This document shows, piece by piece, positions 13,817 through 26,063 of a stretch of DNA of 64,000 bases. This stretch comes from Lota lota (taxonomy: Eukaryota; Chordata; Actinopteri; Gadiformes; Lotidae): contig JACYXH010000473.1 in the NCBI GenBank assembly GCA_026745465.1, positions 72,501 through 136,500 of the forward strand, given 5' to 3'. Below the pieces are notes generated by a model, which was given only the letters and a program-made list of their open reading frames with translations, did no database searches and was not told the origin of the DNA. How positions within the stretch are numbered: the first letter of the stretch is position 1; each line of letters opens with the position of its first letter. A program made the position numbers and the translations under genes.

Positions 13817-14036
13817 TGCACAAACACACATACACATAGACACACACGCACACACACATAAACACCCCCCCCCCAAACACACAAACACACACACACACAC
13901 ACACACAAACAAACACACACGCAAACACACACACAAACACACACACTCAAACACACACGCAAACACACACAAACACACACACACAAACACACACACGCAA
14001 ACACACACACACAAAGTCAGACACACACACTCACAC
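13817..14036. repeat. Long interrupted (CA)n
   Basis: About 220 bp of ACAC with regular AAAC steps and an eight-C run. Confidence 0.9.
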
Positions 14037-14771
14037 AATGATCTCATTGCTTCACAGCATAAGAAAACCCCTAAGATCATTCACTTGCATACATTCTAAT
14101 ATGTCAATATCAACCAGCAATGGTTGTTATAAAGCCTACCCGGCGTGTTTAGTTTGCAAACAAATAGTAGCTTGTACTTTTTCGCCCTGTCAATTTTGCT
14201 TCTGCAACTTACTGTAACGGGTGTTGCAAAGATTAAAATCTCAACCTCTCCTTGCCTGGAAGGGACAGGCAAGCCTGTTGCTTAGTACATAGTTTCACTC
14301 CGTCACTCATAGCTGTCATATGGCAATGTGCTTCCGGGCTCATACAAGGACTAGCTTAGAGTTACAACTGCGCCTTAAGTCTGTCACTGAAACATCTCGA
14401 TCACTCTCCCTGCAATAACAGGCTTCTGTATAATAGCGTCTCCCTACACACTGGCTCGACTGTTCATCTGCTCCGCCACGGTGCAGAAACACTCCACGTG
14501 CTTTGAAGACTGATATACCGTTGTCAGCGTTTTACTCTCCTCCATCTATCAAAACCAAGATGCCAATGCCAATTCCCAAGAGTTGTTGGAATGGACTGTA
14601 TATGTGTGTTAAATCATTTCTTTATGGTTTGATCGTGTAGCCCCAGTCAAGAGGGCAGCGGTTCGCTGTAACGTTAGACTTCTTGTAAAAAAAAAAGGAA
14701 ATCTAAACCATGACGGCCACGCCATGGCATCACAGGGCCAAAGCGACAGAGGGTTCGGTAGCCTGGTGTTT

Positions 14772-14772
<1 letters not shown>

Positions 14773-14802
<30 letters not shown>
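14773..14802. repeat. (GT)n microsatellite
   Basis: 30 bp GT. Confidence 0.9.
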
Positions 14803-15200
14803 CACGCGCTACCATGACACCATGAGTAAACCATCAAAGAGGAGGAGAGCCTCAGTTTGTGACAGTGACAGTTTGCCACAAACTGCTCCCTAATCCCGGC
14901 AGTTTGTAATTCCAATAGTCCCCTGTCACAACGCACGTGCACACAATGTCTCTCCGCACGGTGATGCGGGGGCTGACAGATTTGAGCGACGCTGTGTGTT
15001 CTCAGGTAAAAGCAGTGTCAGGTGAGCCCCAACAAACCCTGTGAACGCTGCCATTCCACCCAGGACCCCCCCCCCCCCACCCCCACCATTCACCCACTCC
15101 TTCAGGCAGGTCTCAAGCCTCTCCTCTGACACCCAACCCTTTATTGTCAGGTGCTGAAACTTTAGTTTAGCTTTGGGCAATGCGTATGTGTGAGTGTGCG

Positions 15201-15203
<3 letters not shown>

Positions 15204-15249
<46 letters not shown>
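15204..15249. repeat. (GT)n microsatellite
   Basis: Pure GT. Confidence 0.93.
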
Positions 15250-15251
<2 letters not shown>

Positions 15252-15581
15252 GAAGGTTCTCACATTGTGGACTGTGGATGTTCCTCTGATATGCTTACGT
15301 ACGGTCGTGGCCTCTGGGCCGTCTTTTAACATGTCCCCCACCCCACTTGTGCAGTCATACACACCAGGCGGGGGTGTGTGTGTGTGTGTGGGGGGGGAGA
15401 TCAAAGACTAAATATCTGAAGTGTTGATATGGAGCTCTTGCAAGGACTGTAACCTGCCTGTTAACAGAAGGTGTCAGTGGAGGTCTGTTCTGGTCCCAGT
15501 GTACAGCTGATCCTACTCTGTGGTCTATGTGGCTCTGGATACCCACCGGCATTTTGGATTTGGTTAAGATCCTTATGTCTT

Positions 15582-15587
15582 CTTCTC

Positions 15588-15683
<96 letters not shown>

Positions 15684-15717
15684 TTGTATCTCTCTCTGTG
15701 TCTCTCTATCTCTCTGG
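15582..15717. repeat. Interrupted (CT)n
   Basis: CT with TTCT and TGTAT interruptions. Its right edge (CTCTGTGTCTCTCTATCTCTCTGGGCTGC) closely resembles the edge of the array at 17,099-17,225. Confidence 0.92.
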
Positions 15718-16217
15718 GCTGCATTAGTAGATTTACAGTTATCCACCTAAGTGAGAGTCTAAGGTAGAATCTGCCCAAATAAATGTTAAGCTTCCTAAGA
15801 AATAGATCTTCATTATTGTTTCATCACTAAACGATGATCATAGTTATACAGTTGTTCATATAAAGTTGTGCATATTGTACTATTGCAGACATCTTTATTG
15901 CATATATTCTAGCAATTCCCTCTGATTCTATTATTTTTAAATGAACTACTCCACTGTGAAAACAAGAAACTATTATGGTTCAGTTCCAGGGTAATCAATT
16001 CCAGTATAGTTAATCAGCTTTAGAAATCAAACAGGGACCAAGCTGATCAGGGATGAGATTTAACATAAAAGACACTTCATCGACAATACAAATGTGCAAA
16101 ATGTACATTCATATTTGAGCTTCTTCTGTTTGTTCCCTTTAATCAGGTATTCACCAAGCTAAAATCTACAATCACATTCAATGGACTGGTTCAGTGAGAG
16201 GTCCACCTCCCGCTAAC

Positions 16218-16232
16218 CCACTAGAGGGCCGT
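16218..16232 (+). promoter_or_regulatory. CTCF-like motif in the 3' flank
   Basis: CCACTAGAGGGCCGT agrees with the CTCF core CCASYAGRKGGCRSY at 14 of 15 positions (hand alignment). It lies in unique DNA 7.8 kb beyond the hoxa1a stop, where a domain boundary would be expected. Confidence 0.4.
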
Positions 16233-16813
16233 CGGGTACAAATACACTGGAGTCGACCTTTGACATCATTCAGTTTGCAGCAATTTGATTGAACAAAAAT
16301 GCGTAATAAGGAATATGCACCACGTCAACTAAAATGAGAGAGGCATGTTAATAACGATGGAAGGACCCTCAATAAAGAGAGACTTTAATTAACTGACTTT
16401 AATACAGTCCTCCGCTCTATGACATGGCATCCAGACCAGATAATAACACTCTGAAGGGCCCTATCGTTTTAGTTCATACTGTGCTGAGATTCTCTTTAAC
16501 AGCTCTCTGTATGTCATCTAAAAAATGGAGGGTTATAAAGTGATCATCTTCTTATCACCCCCAGTATTTCAATCTGGCCTAGTTTCCCTCCGTCCCCCAA
16601 GTCTCCCATCCAGAATTTTTCGTAGTGTTGGTATCTGTCTTTGAGCGAGCCTGTGCTATTGTGCGTGATCACGTGTGGGGATGTGGGATGAGCGGCCCGT
16701 CTGTCAGGTGGTGGTACTCACATTAGTCAAGTAAAAACAAAGCATTCTGGGGGAGTGCTGATGGCCAACACAAAGAGTGGTCAGACTCCACTCCACGCCA
16801 GATATCCGATCCC

Positions 16814-16970
16814 CTGTGTGTGTGTGTGTGTGTGTGTGTGTTTATTTGAGTGAGTGTGTGTATCAATGTGTGTGTGTGTGTGTGTGTGTGTCTGTAGTCC
16901 TTGGTGTGTGTGTGTGTGTGTGTGTAGTCTTGCGTTGGTGTTTGTGTGTGTCAGTGTCGGTGTTTACGTG
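16814..16970. repeat. Interrupted (GT)n
   Basis: Three GT blocks with unique-like spacers. Confidence 0.9.
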
Positions 16971-17098
16971 TGTGTGCCGCTTGTGGTAGGGGGCATTCTT
17001 CAAGACGTAAAGGCGCCTCATTGGCTGCCGGGCTGGGGTCAACCTGGGGTCGGGCCACGCGTGATGGATGGACTGTTCTGTCTGTGTACCCCTGCCTA

Positions 17099-17112
17099 GC
17101 TCTCTCCCCTCG

Positions 17113-17144
<32 letters not shown>

Positions 17145-17225
17145 GTATGTCTCTCTCTCCCTCTCTCTCTTTCTGTCTCTCTCTCTCTTTGTATCTCTCT
17201 CCCTCTGTGTCTCTCTATCTCTCTG
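17099..17225. repeat. Interrupted (CT)n
   Basis: CT-rich; shares its right edge with the array at 15,582-15,717. Confidence 0.92.
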
Positions 17226-17295
17226 GGCTGCGTATTGTAAGCTCCTCTATTTGCTTCATCTTGCCAGGAGAAGAAGAACCACTTCAATGCCACAA

Positions 17296-17333
17296 CCCCC
17301 CCCCCCCCCCCCCCCTTCACAAACACACACACA

Positions 17334-17367
<34 letters not shown>
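17296..17367. repeat. 20-bp poly-C then (CA)n
   Basis: C run at 17,296-17,315 followed by CA at 17,321-17,367. Confidence 0.92.
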
Positions 17368-17371
<4 letters not shown>

Positions 17372-17666
17372 AGACCTCCCTGGGAAGGACTTCAAGGACG
17401 CCCATTCAAGGTAAGTTAACCCCCTCCCCTCTCCCCCACACACTCCTCCCTTGTCCCAGCTACTACGGCGACCTACCGACCCTTGCTCCTACCTCAAGTT
17501 ATTTCTTATATCTCTAATGTTGGATTTCATTCGTTTTTCCCTCTCAATGCGGCCCAAGAAGACAGGGACAACCTTGATTGGAAACCTGGGTTGCTTGAGC
17601 TCCAACGGTCTAACCTGTTCCAAACAAAAGTGTCTGAAAAGCAAGCAGCCATGCAAACCCATGACT

Positions 17667-17692
17667 CTCTCTCTCTCTCTCTCTCTCTCTCC
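17667..17692. repeat. (CT)n microsatellite
   Basis: Short pure CT array. Confidence 0.9.
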
Positions 17693-18199
17693 TTCTCCCT
17701 TCTTGTTCTTCTTGTTCTTTTCCTTCATCACACTGTCAATCCCTCCGGCGGGCCACGCCCTTTTTATTGGCATTCAGAGACACACATCTGTAAATGAAGG
17801 TATTCACTTTGGCTGCCAATCTGAACAGGGGGGAGTGTGGCTGAAGGTAGTCATTGAGTGTAGATGTGCCAATACTTCGGCTGATGTGAGGAGTGACTTT
17901 CTAGCCCAGGAAGAGAGGGGAGACATGTGCATGGGTAGGGAGTGAAACAGGGCCGGGGGTGGTAGTGGTGGTGGTGTTGGCAGGGGAGAAGAGTGGTCCT
18001 TATTACCCCATATGTCTGGACAGAGGAGGTTTCACTGGAGGTCCTCCTACCCGCTAATCAATAGGGATCTTGTCCTTCTAGTCTTTATATTACTTTATAT
18101 ATATATTTATATATATTACTCCCCCTCTCTCCCTTGGTACTCTCTCTGTGTTTCTCTGTTTCTTTCGTTCTCTCATTTTCTCATTCGCTCTGCATCCGG

Positions 18200-18201
<2 letters not shown>

Positions 18202-18271
<70 letters not shown>
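18202..18271. repeat. (CT)n microsatellite
   Basis: 70 bp of pure CT. Confidence 0.95.
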
Positions 18272-18274
<3 letters not shown>

Positions 18275-19378
18275 AGTCGTTCTTACCCTGCTTCCGGATG
18301 ATTCCCCCATACACCGACTCCGTTAATGTCGGCTTTGGGAACATTTTTCAAATTACAAACTGGTTTGTTCAGTTTTGGAGTTTGGGAGTTTTTTTTTTTC
18401 CTCTACCTCTACCAAACCACTGTAGGCAACTGGTTACATTACTGTCTTCCCCTTCCAAGTTTCCCGCTCTCGTTAAATATTTTTCTTATCTGTCTGTTCA
18501 TCTGTTCCACTCTCACCCCTGTCTCTTTCGGCTTTTGAAAGGATTTCTCTGGGGAAAACAGCAACAAGCAACTCTTGCATGTTGCACTGCCTGCGTTACG
18601 CAAACAAGAACAGGTAGTGAGAGCTTTTACAGGGAAAGAGCAGGCAGACCCCTGCAGTACACTCAAACAGATATGCACTCTGTGGCGGTCCGGGTGTTGG
18701 CTCGCTATAGCACACATTTGCTGGCGTTTCCCCAGAGCAATCGTTTGATTAATGTCAGAGGCAGACGTAGGACTTCTCAATTACGATGGTGAAATGATGC
18801 TCAACTGCAGATGCTGCGGTCAATAGCTTTTTGATGGCAATGCAAATGCCACAGGATATTTACCAGAGGTTGGTGTAATGTCGTCTCATAATTCATGATC
18901 GAGTATCCTGGCTCTTTTGGTTTGTTGTGCATATTATTTTCTCTCTGCATTCTGTTCTGTTTTGACAACACCCACCATTCTCTTCCCCCGGTTCCTTGTG
19001 ATTATTTGATCGTCGCTTCATGGTGGCTTCCTCCATCTCCTTCCTTCTGCATTCATTCTGGTCATTACAATAGCAGACACGGAGGAACTTCTGAGGCATG
19101 GACACTGCAGGGGTCAAATTCTCTCCCTTTCTCCCTTACTCTCTCCCTTACTCTCTCTTATCTCTTTCTCTAAATGTCAACATTTTCTACATTTGGTATG
19201 CTACTGATGCCATGTGTTTCTCATGCTGTTGGGATCATGATGTATGAAAATCATGTTTTATACTGATTGCAAACATGCACCAAAGCATCCAAGCTTAATT
19301 TTCCATTGGTTTGGGGACGTGGGGATTTGCAAAATACAAATATATCAGTCTGTTTGTCTGTGCATGAACGTGTCTTGC

Positions 19379-19380
<2 letters not shown>

Positions 19381-19421
<41 letters not shown>

Positions 19422-19470
19422 TGTGTGTTTGTGTGCATGTGGCTTTGTGTGTGTGTGTGTGTGTGTGTGT
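19381..19470. repeat. (GT)n microsatellite
   Basis: Two GT arrays with a short interruption; the last large repeat before the Hox cluster. Confidence 0.93.
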
Positions 19471-21009
19471 TGATATAACTCTATGTCAGTGGTGTCTGGT
19501 GTCACAGATAGCAATCAAATATCAGCTCTGCTTTTCACATTTCATAACACAACAAACATGTAACAACAAAAGGCATTCTCCTTCTACTACATACTTCATG
19601 CTAACTTTAAATACTAAACTTTAAACTTGAAATGCCACTTTTTAATTTTCAATAATAACTGTGATGCTCTCTCTCTCATGTTCTCTCTCATTCCCTGTGT
19701 CTTTAGGACTCTTTTCCTGTGTCGCTGTCACTCTCTTTCTCTCTCTGTATCTCTCTGTCTCTCTCTCTCATATATCCTGCCGCCTCTCTCATATAACCCT
19801 CAAACTGGCCTCTTTAGTGGGTATGTCTGTCGAAATGGGCTTTTATTGGATGCCTTTAATACAGTTTAGCTCAATCTTGTAAAGACATACTTGTCAAATG
19901 GTCACAGTAAATATGTTTTATTATGTTGACAATACATACATACATGAGCAATTATATAAATGTAATTTTGTTCAAATGAAGAGATCTTTGTTTGTCTTGC
20001 AACACAATCGGTGAAACATGTAAAGAACTGATTGTTCAAGATTGGCGGTGACAAATTAGATATCAGTGGAAGATATGAATAACATTTGAATGAAAATATA
20101 ATAAATAGTTGTGTCCAAAGTGGAAACTAATTTAAAATAGTATATATTTAGTTTGATCAAATATCTTATATTTATCAGACTGTTATATGGGTGTTTCTAT
20201 GCTATAATAAATAGTAGCCTATTTAACTAATAATAATTAAAATTTTATTTAATAATCAATCTGGTGTGTGTCTAGAATGTCTAGAAAAGAAAACTACCTT
20301 TAAGTGCAATTTATTTTGATGGACTACGTCACTATCGCACAGAAAATGAGTTAAAGCAGTGCAGGTGTGCTCTCATTTCTGTTTGTCAAAATAATCTAAT
20401 AATTTGTTATTTTTAGCTCGACAATTACAAAAGGTGTTGACGGAAGCTTTTGAAGCATTAGTTAATGGATGTAATACTGAAATCGATCCTTAAGAATGTG
20501 TCAAACAAAACCATGGAATTGTTCTACCATTTTCCTCACTTTAATCAACGGCGTTCTGAACGACAGGTGATGACAGCTCGTCGTGTAAATAACTCATAAA
20601 CTATTCTCATAAAAGTTTGAAAGATTAATATATATAGTAATTTACGATCCACATGCTTGCGTCAAATAGGCCTATAGGCCTTCTATTTTACCGGATCGCA
20701 GTGGCTTTATCCGATCTGTCAGTGTTCTTAGAAATCATGGGCTGCACAAAATTGCAACAAGCGATCAGAATTTAACCGACGAGCTTGTGGGAAGTTTCTG
20801 AAACACCTTTCCAATAGTCTGAGGCCATTTTAAGCAGCGCCTTAAATGCAAAATACAAGCCGTACCATCCACAGCGGTGCTTTGCTAAAACAGACCATTT
20901 GTGCGAGTGCGTATGGCTACGTCGTCGTTGTGTGTCTAGTTGTTTGCCGATGTTGTGGTTTGTAAACAGTTGTTTAGATTCTCTGCTACTGTGACACCTA
21001 ACTGATTGG

Positions 21010-21026
21010 TGACCGATCGTTGAACC
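21010..21026 (-). promoter_or_regulatory. DR5-like retinoic acid response element 3' of hoxa1a
   Basis: The minus strand reads GGTTCA-ACGAT-CGGTCA: two direct half-sites spaced by five bases. The first half matches RGKTCA exactly and equals the first half of the mouse Hoxa1 3' RARE; the second deviates at its first base. It lies about 3 kb downstream of the hoxa1a stop codon, in the same sense and relative position as the mammalian enhancer. Confidence 0.55.
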
Positions 21027-22279
21027 CGGGGTCTCTTTTGAGGGTCAGCTGCGTTTCTAATCCAATCAGCGCTGTCCGTGGTGCAGGGGCTGTTGGGCTG
21101 AGAGGTGCAGTGTTTGGATTCCAACTTCCTATACGGTTATACACGCGTTTACACATTTATATATGCCGTCTTTAATGACAATAAACCATGAAATACCTCA
21201 ATATAAGTTAGAATATAGAAACCAACAGGAACGCAAAAAATATTGTTTGTTATTAAACGAATACAAATTCATAAGACAATAACATGGCAAGAGGCCTTTA
21301 TTAGGCTATATTAGGCCTATATTATAATATATTGTATTATACTACATTATACAATATTTATGATTAAAGTCTGTGTACATAACATGGTATCCTTCATATT
21401 GCGTATAGGCCTATTAATGAAAGCATCTACATACATTGAAAGGCATTTTCCCTGAAGGTATTCCACTCGTGTAAAGTTTTGTTTATGACAAATGGAAAGG
21501 TGATTTTCATGAGGTACTTTGATCAAATAAAGGATATTGCTTATTTTAACAACGCTTAATATCAAGGAATTGTATCCTAGTTTATGTCTCTTAATTGTCG
21601 TTTTGAAAATTTGCCTCAAAACGACAGAAATATGTCTTCCGAATGAAAAAATAATTGTACCTTAAATAGCTATGCACACATAATTGTGCACGTTCACAAT
21701 GAGCCGGGAGCAGTGCGTAAAAGGCCCTCAAACAATCAAACGTTAGATATGGGAAAGTGCATGATGAAATATAATATGGAAGTTCATGTGAAATGTTATA
21801 CACAGTGGTTCGGGTGAATAAATTAGCCCAATATACCGTTGTTGTTTTTTTTCAAATAGGCTTAATCTCCATTGTATTCTCTTAAAATGAAAACCTTCTT
21901 AGCCTGTTTGTTTTATGTAGCCTACGGCATAAAAAAACTGAAATATTCACAACAAATGCCTTAACGTGAACATATATTAGGCTGTATGTGTTTCCGCATA
22001 TGGTTAACAGTTTTTAGTGCAAATATTGGAAGCCTAATAAATCTTCATGGTCGTATTTGCGTTTGATCTCCTTGGCAGATTTGAGCACAAGTACGTATTT
22101 TTCAGGTTTCTTTTTTTATATTTCAAATTCAAATAATAAAGGGTTGAAAACGAATGATTAAGACAATTTCGTGACATTCACATATCACTCAACAATAATC
22201 AAGTATAGGCCTACCTAATAAGAAAACACTGGCATCACTCTTAAAGGCCTGCTTCTCTGTTTCCTTGCCCTTGAATTAG

Positions 22280-22352
22280 AAGGAGAGGATCCAGGAGGAG
22301 TTGGCCTCCTCCACCAGACACGAGGCTCCGAGCCCGGCCAGGTGGATTCAAG
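22280..22352 (+). other. Possible plus-strand exon 3' of hoxa1a
   Basis: A pyrimidine-rich tract and acceptor (TTGAATTAG) precede 73 bp of GC-rich sequence ending in a good donor (CAAG|GTAAAG). All three frames are open, which is uninformative at this length. Frame 1 reads ERIQEELASSTRHEAPSPA in part; I do not recognise it. It could be coding, non-coding or chance. Confidence 0.25.
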
Positions 22353-22452
22353 GTAAAGGTAAACGCCAGTCATTAATCATGGTACGATTTCAGCCCTGCA
22401 TTCCCTGTCTGGCAAGGACGACTTGGACCCTGCACACAAGGAATTAGCCCCC

Positions 22453-22453
<1 letters not shown>

Positions 22454-22491
<38 letters not shown>
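22454..22491. repeat. Poly-C run, 38 bp
   Basis: Uninterrupted C homopolymer, G on the coding sense of the Hox genes. Confidence 0.9.
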
Positions 22492-22988
22492 TGGATACAG
22501 GAACCCATACTTTGTAGTTAAGAAGGGTGAAATACACGACAAAACATCCGACAATGCGCGCTCCATTTGTCAGTTATCTGGGCTTCTTTGAACAGTTCTT
22601 GAATATATTGAATTAACTTGCGTCCTACTCTTGTGCCTTCAGCGAATTTCTCCATGTGTGGTTGTTTCTGGAAGTTGTTATCCCTGAAAGTTGGAGCTCG
22701 AGGTACAGATGAAAACATGTATTAACAAATGTGTGTTCAGTGATATTATACTTACTGCTAAACCATTTTACAGCATAGTGTTTTCATCAGGTGCGCATGA
22801 TCGCACGTACACGCAACTTAGCTGAGTCGACACTGACAGAGCCACGAACCCCTTGTCAATCGTATAACCTCGATTTTTAATCAATACGGTTTATTTTTGT
22901 CCCCTCAGTAAGTCAGGAGTTCGATAAGGTTGTCATCACAAATGACGCTGACGTCTGCGCTCACATATCCTCCGTGGATAAACATGCC

Positions 22989-22994
22989 TTTATT
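22989..22994 (-). terminator. Candidate hoxa1a poly(A) signal
   Basis: A minus-strand AATAAA about 990 bp downstream of the stop codon. Chosen by position only. Confidence 0.25.
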
Positions 22995-23983
22995 ATGCCA
23001 ATACTGCTTTGCCCAAGGGACGGGAGCGCGCCCGCCTGCATACATTGAAAGATTCTACCGCGCGCAAAGGGCAACGTTGATAAATTAACAAGTCTGCTTT
23101 TAAACATGTGTATCATCAAGCGAAGAAGTGGTAAAGGAACAAATGTGTAACCCATTGACCAAAGAAAAACAATTGCAAAATAAGTCACCACAGCACCCGT
23201 TTTACAAGTAACGCATCCACTATCACATAAACTATCTTCATTGAAGCTGACAAATAAACTGATGCCAAACACATTTTTTCTTAGAAGTAAAATCACTTTA
23301 ATGCACATGGTTTGACCCGTAAACCTTGCCCTGACATACTTTAGCGTAATAAGAAAAGCAAATGAAACGTGTAACCTACCCTAAACTGATAAAACTCAGC
23401 GTCCAGAGTCACATTCAAAAGCGGTGTACGCATCATGCAAATATCGCACGTGATCCACCCAGATTGGTATTCGCGACATAGATACACATAGATCGGACAC
23501 AACGGGGTAACAGATTGTTAACATTCAATAAGAACATAGAACAGTAAAACAATATAGGCCTACACGAGGTCTCGACTCTTTGATTGTGATCATGACATCA
23601 AGTACAATCACATTGTCTTTGGTTTACAACTTTGGCACACATGAGGTATTTGTTTCCTTTGTACATATATAGTGGCACATTCAAAGACTACGGATACGGT
23701 GGCACATTCACAGTATTTCAGAAATATATTTCAAAAAGGGCGGCCAAACCCATGTTTGGTCATCTCTAATCTAAATGGTTTTGTTTTCCAAACATCGAAA
23801 ACACATTTTGAAGAAGTCAACTCAACATTCAACAGTTGACATTATTGTCAGCGTGACTGTGTCCATGTGCATGAATTCAACCCTATTGAACTAATGACAC
23901 ATTCCCAAATTGCCTCAATCACACCTTGGATACGCGACTTTGGTAGGCCTACGTGAACACACGTGTAGGTTGGCTTGAGCTGT

Positions 23984-25640
23984 TCAGTTGGACACGTAAG
24001 GATCCGTCCCCGTGGAGGACGTAGGAGAAGGAGTGGACGGCGCCGAGAGAGACTTCTCTGATGATGTGTCGTCTGTTTTGTCCTGACTGTCTCCCGGGTT
24101 GGTGGGAGGAGCTTTAGCTGGCAACAGTCCTTCCTTCTCACGCTTCTTCTGTTTCATCCTGCGGTTCTGAAACCATATTTTCACCTGAGTCTCGTTTAGC
24201 TGCAGCGCGGCCGCGATCTCCACGCGCCTCGCTCTGGTCAGGTACTTGTTGAAGTGGAACTCTTTCTCCAATTCGGTCAGCTGCTTCGTGGTGAAGTTGG
24301 TCCGGACGGTGTTCGGTAGGCCGCCATAGCCGTACTCGCCTGACCTACCTGCAGATGAAATTGCAACCGTCAATGACCGAGCTAGTTGACTAGTGGAAAG
24401 AAAAAACGAGTTACACTTTCATACCCTTTCACAATATGATCATATTCAGAATGCAAAGCCACTTGTTGGCACCACGAGCAGCAGCGATTGTTCCCTGTTA
24501 CGCAGAAGTTGGTGTTGGTGGTGCACATTGGAATTGTTTCTCAAACCCCGTCCCCGTGTCCCCGTTAGGCATATTACTGTTGCTTAATTAGGCAAATATG
24601 AAAAAAGTAAACCAATAGCTTACGTACTCGCGCGATAGTTTGTTTTCAAAAGACAATAGACTGGTCACCTGAGATTTACGGGTTTGATTCATGTCCTCTC
24701 AGCCCAGAAGTTTGGGTGCAGTACATCACGAGATCCGAGTGTGTTGGCCTACTTTGCCAGGCTGAAAGAGTTCCAGACAATTACCCCCCCCCCCCCCCCA
24801 TGCTATCACCCCAAGTTGATTGATGTTCATGATTTAATTGTTACTAATAACACCTTAATGTCCAGCTTTACATTGGACGTCAGTGGGCTATCCGTTCACA
24901 CTACAAGTTAAATATTGTTTTCAGGCAGCTTAACAAACGCCATCTTGATGCCAATCGTTGATACCAATACATGCTACCTCATTCTCAGTAGCAACGTTAT
25001 TGATCTTAACCGCCACCCATGTCATATTTACACACGTACCTGTTTTGGGAGGATTCCGTTTGACTTTCATCCAGTCGAACGTCTGCGCGGACGACGTGCC
25101 TTCAGACAAGGGCGAGCAACACGCCTCAAGGGGACCCGAGTGAAGTGGCGATAGAGAGCTCGAACACCCAGCGAAGTGGTTGAGACTCCCCTGCTCGTGC
25201 CCGCCGCCGTAGGGGGCTTGGGCGTACTGAAGTTGGCCCAAGCTTGAAGCCCCGTAACCTTGACGATGGTGAGAAACCATGGAAGCGGAGATATTCCCAG
25301 AGTACATCAATGGGCCGCACGAAGAGAACCCTGTTGCTGACTCCACTTCCTGGTTGAGCGTGTAATGGTTATAGGTAGAGCAGAAGTTTTGGGCCCCATA
25401 GCTACATGCTGGATGGGCCGCGTAAGCCAGACCAAGAGACCCAGGTGTCGACTGGTAGGACCCGGCTTGGTGGGAAATGTTGTCTGGGGAACCCCTGTTT
25501 GACGTGAAGCGGTCATCCGCCCCACAGTTGTTCAATGCACAGGACTGAAAAGTTGTAATCCCATGGTCAGCGTGAAATGCCCTGACCGAGCACGAGCCAC
25601 CTTCGCCGTTCATCACTGAGTAATCTAAGAAGCTGCTCAT
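23984..25640 (-). CDS. hoxa1a: Hoxa1a homeodomain transcription factor, two exons
   Basis: CDS is complement(join(23984..24348, 25040..25640)): 966 nt, 321 residues. The start codon at 25638-25640 opens [15 protein letters not shown]. The following block [18 protein letters not shown] is the HOXA1 signature and is not HOXB1-like. Exon 1 ends in a GTACGT donor just after the TALE (PBX) binding motif TFDWM (residues 187-191) and KVKRNPPKT. The 691-bp intron splits codon 201 after base 1; the acceptor is TGCAG. The homeodomain covers residues 212-271 (24137-24316), with W259, F260 and the base-contacting N262 intact and [11 protein letters not shown] at its end. The tail is Ser/Thr/Pro-rich. The poly-histidine run of mammalian HOXA1 is absent. 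Family role: an early retinoic-acid-induced nuclear regulator of hindbrain rhombomeres, acting with Pbx and Meis. Family and paralogue identity are near certain; the 'a' co-orthologue rests on cluster content. Confidence 0.97.
24784..24799. repeat. Poly-C run, 16 bp, in the hoxa1a intron
   Basis: The hoxa1a intron (24,349-25,039) carries this homopolymer. Confidence 0.9.
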
Positions 25641-25794
25641 TGTCGCATTGTTTTAATCGGACTGAGGGACGGTGCGGGAGGAGACAGGTGGTGACGAATC
25701 TCCCTTTTTACCCTGAGTGACCGTGCCAACGTTTACCTATAGGAAACTCTTTCCCGATCACAAAAAGGAGGGGGGCATGTGCCGATATCAATAA

Positions 25795-25890
25795 ATGGTT
25801 GCTGTCACGTGGCCTGGGGTCAGCCAGTCAGGTACTTGTCCTGTTCCCCTTTCGCAGTGACAGATTGGTGTTTGAGAGGGTATTTAAATT
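25795..25890 (-). promoter_or_regulatory. hoxa1a: hoxa1a proximal promoter candidate
   Basis: Within 250 bp of the start codon lie a CACGTG E-box (25,806-25,811), a minus-strand CCAAT near 25,864-25,868 and an AT-rich TATA-like TATTTAAAT near 25,880. The TATA-like sequence is nearly symmetrical and could serve either strand. The transcription start is not determinable from sequence alone. Confidence 0.35.
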
Positions 25891-25909
25891 CCACGCGCTC
25901 GTCGATCAA

Positions 25910-26063
25910 GGTGACGCGCGTCTGCACTAATGTATTGGCTGGGCAAACAATGAGCCGGGAGGCAGACGGCAGTGGGCAGCTCCGGGGTCGCACGAAGAGC
26001 AGGAAACGGAAAAGATTGCATCTTAGCTGTTTTCCTTGTGAATACCTATCACACTGAAACAAG
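25910..26063 (+). ncRNA. Candidate HOTAIRM1-like antisense first exon
   Basis: On the plus strand a TATA-like TATTTAAAT (near 25,880) is followed by unique GC-richer DNA ending in a moderate donor (CAAG|GTATGG, exon end 26,063). It is divergent from hoxa1a, exactly where mammalian HOTAIRM1 starts. There is no sequence recognition, only position and motifs; the 5' end is approximate. Confidence 0.25.

Larger units (their letters stand above)
20880..23983. other. 3' flank of hoxa1a, AT-rich unique DNA
   Basis: Mostly unique, AT-rich sequence. It holds a DR5-like element (21,010-21,026), a 38-bp poly-C run (22,454-22,491), a possible plus-strand exon (22,280-22,352) and a candidate poly(A) signal for hoxa1a (22,989-22,994). 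No protein-coding gene is recognised. In mammals the retinoic-acid enhancer of HOXA1 lies in the equivalent 3' position. Confidence 0.6.

Noticed and set aside
17062-17071. TGATGGATGG, identical to a mouse Hoxb1 autoregulatory PBX-HOX repeat
   Set aside because: A single 10-mer wedged between GT and CT arrays 7 kb from the nearest gene, without a MEIS partner; chance is adequate.
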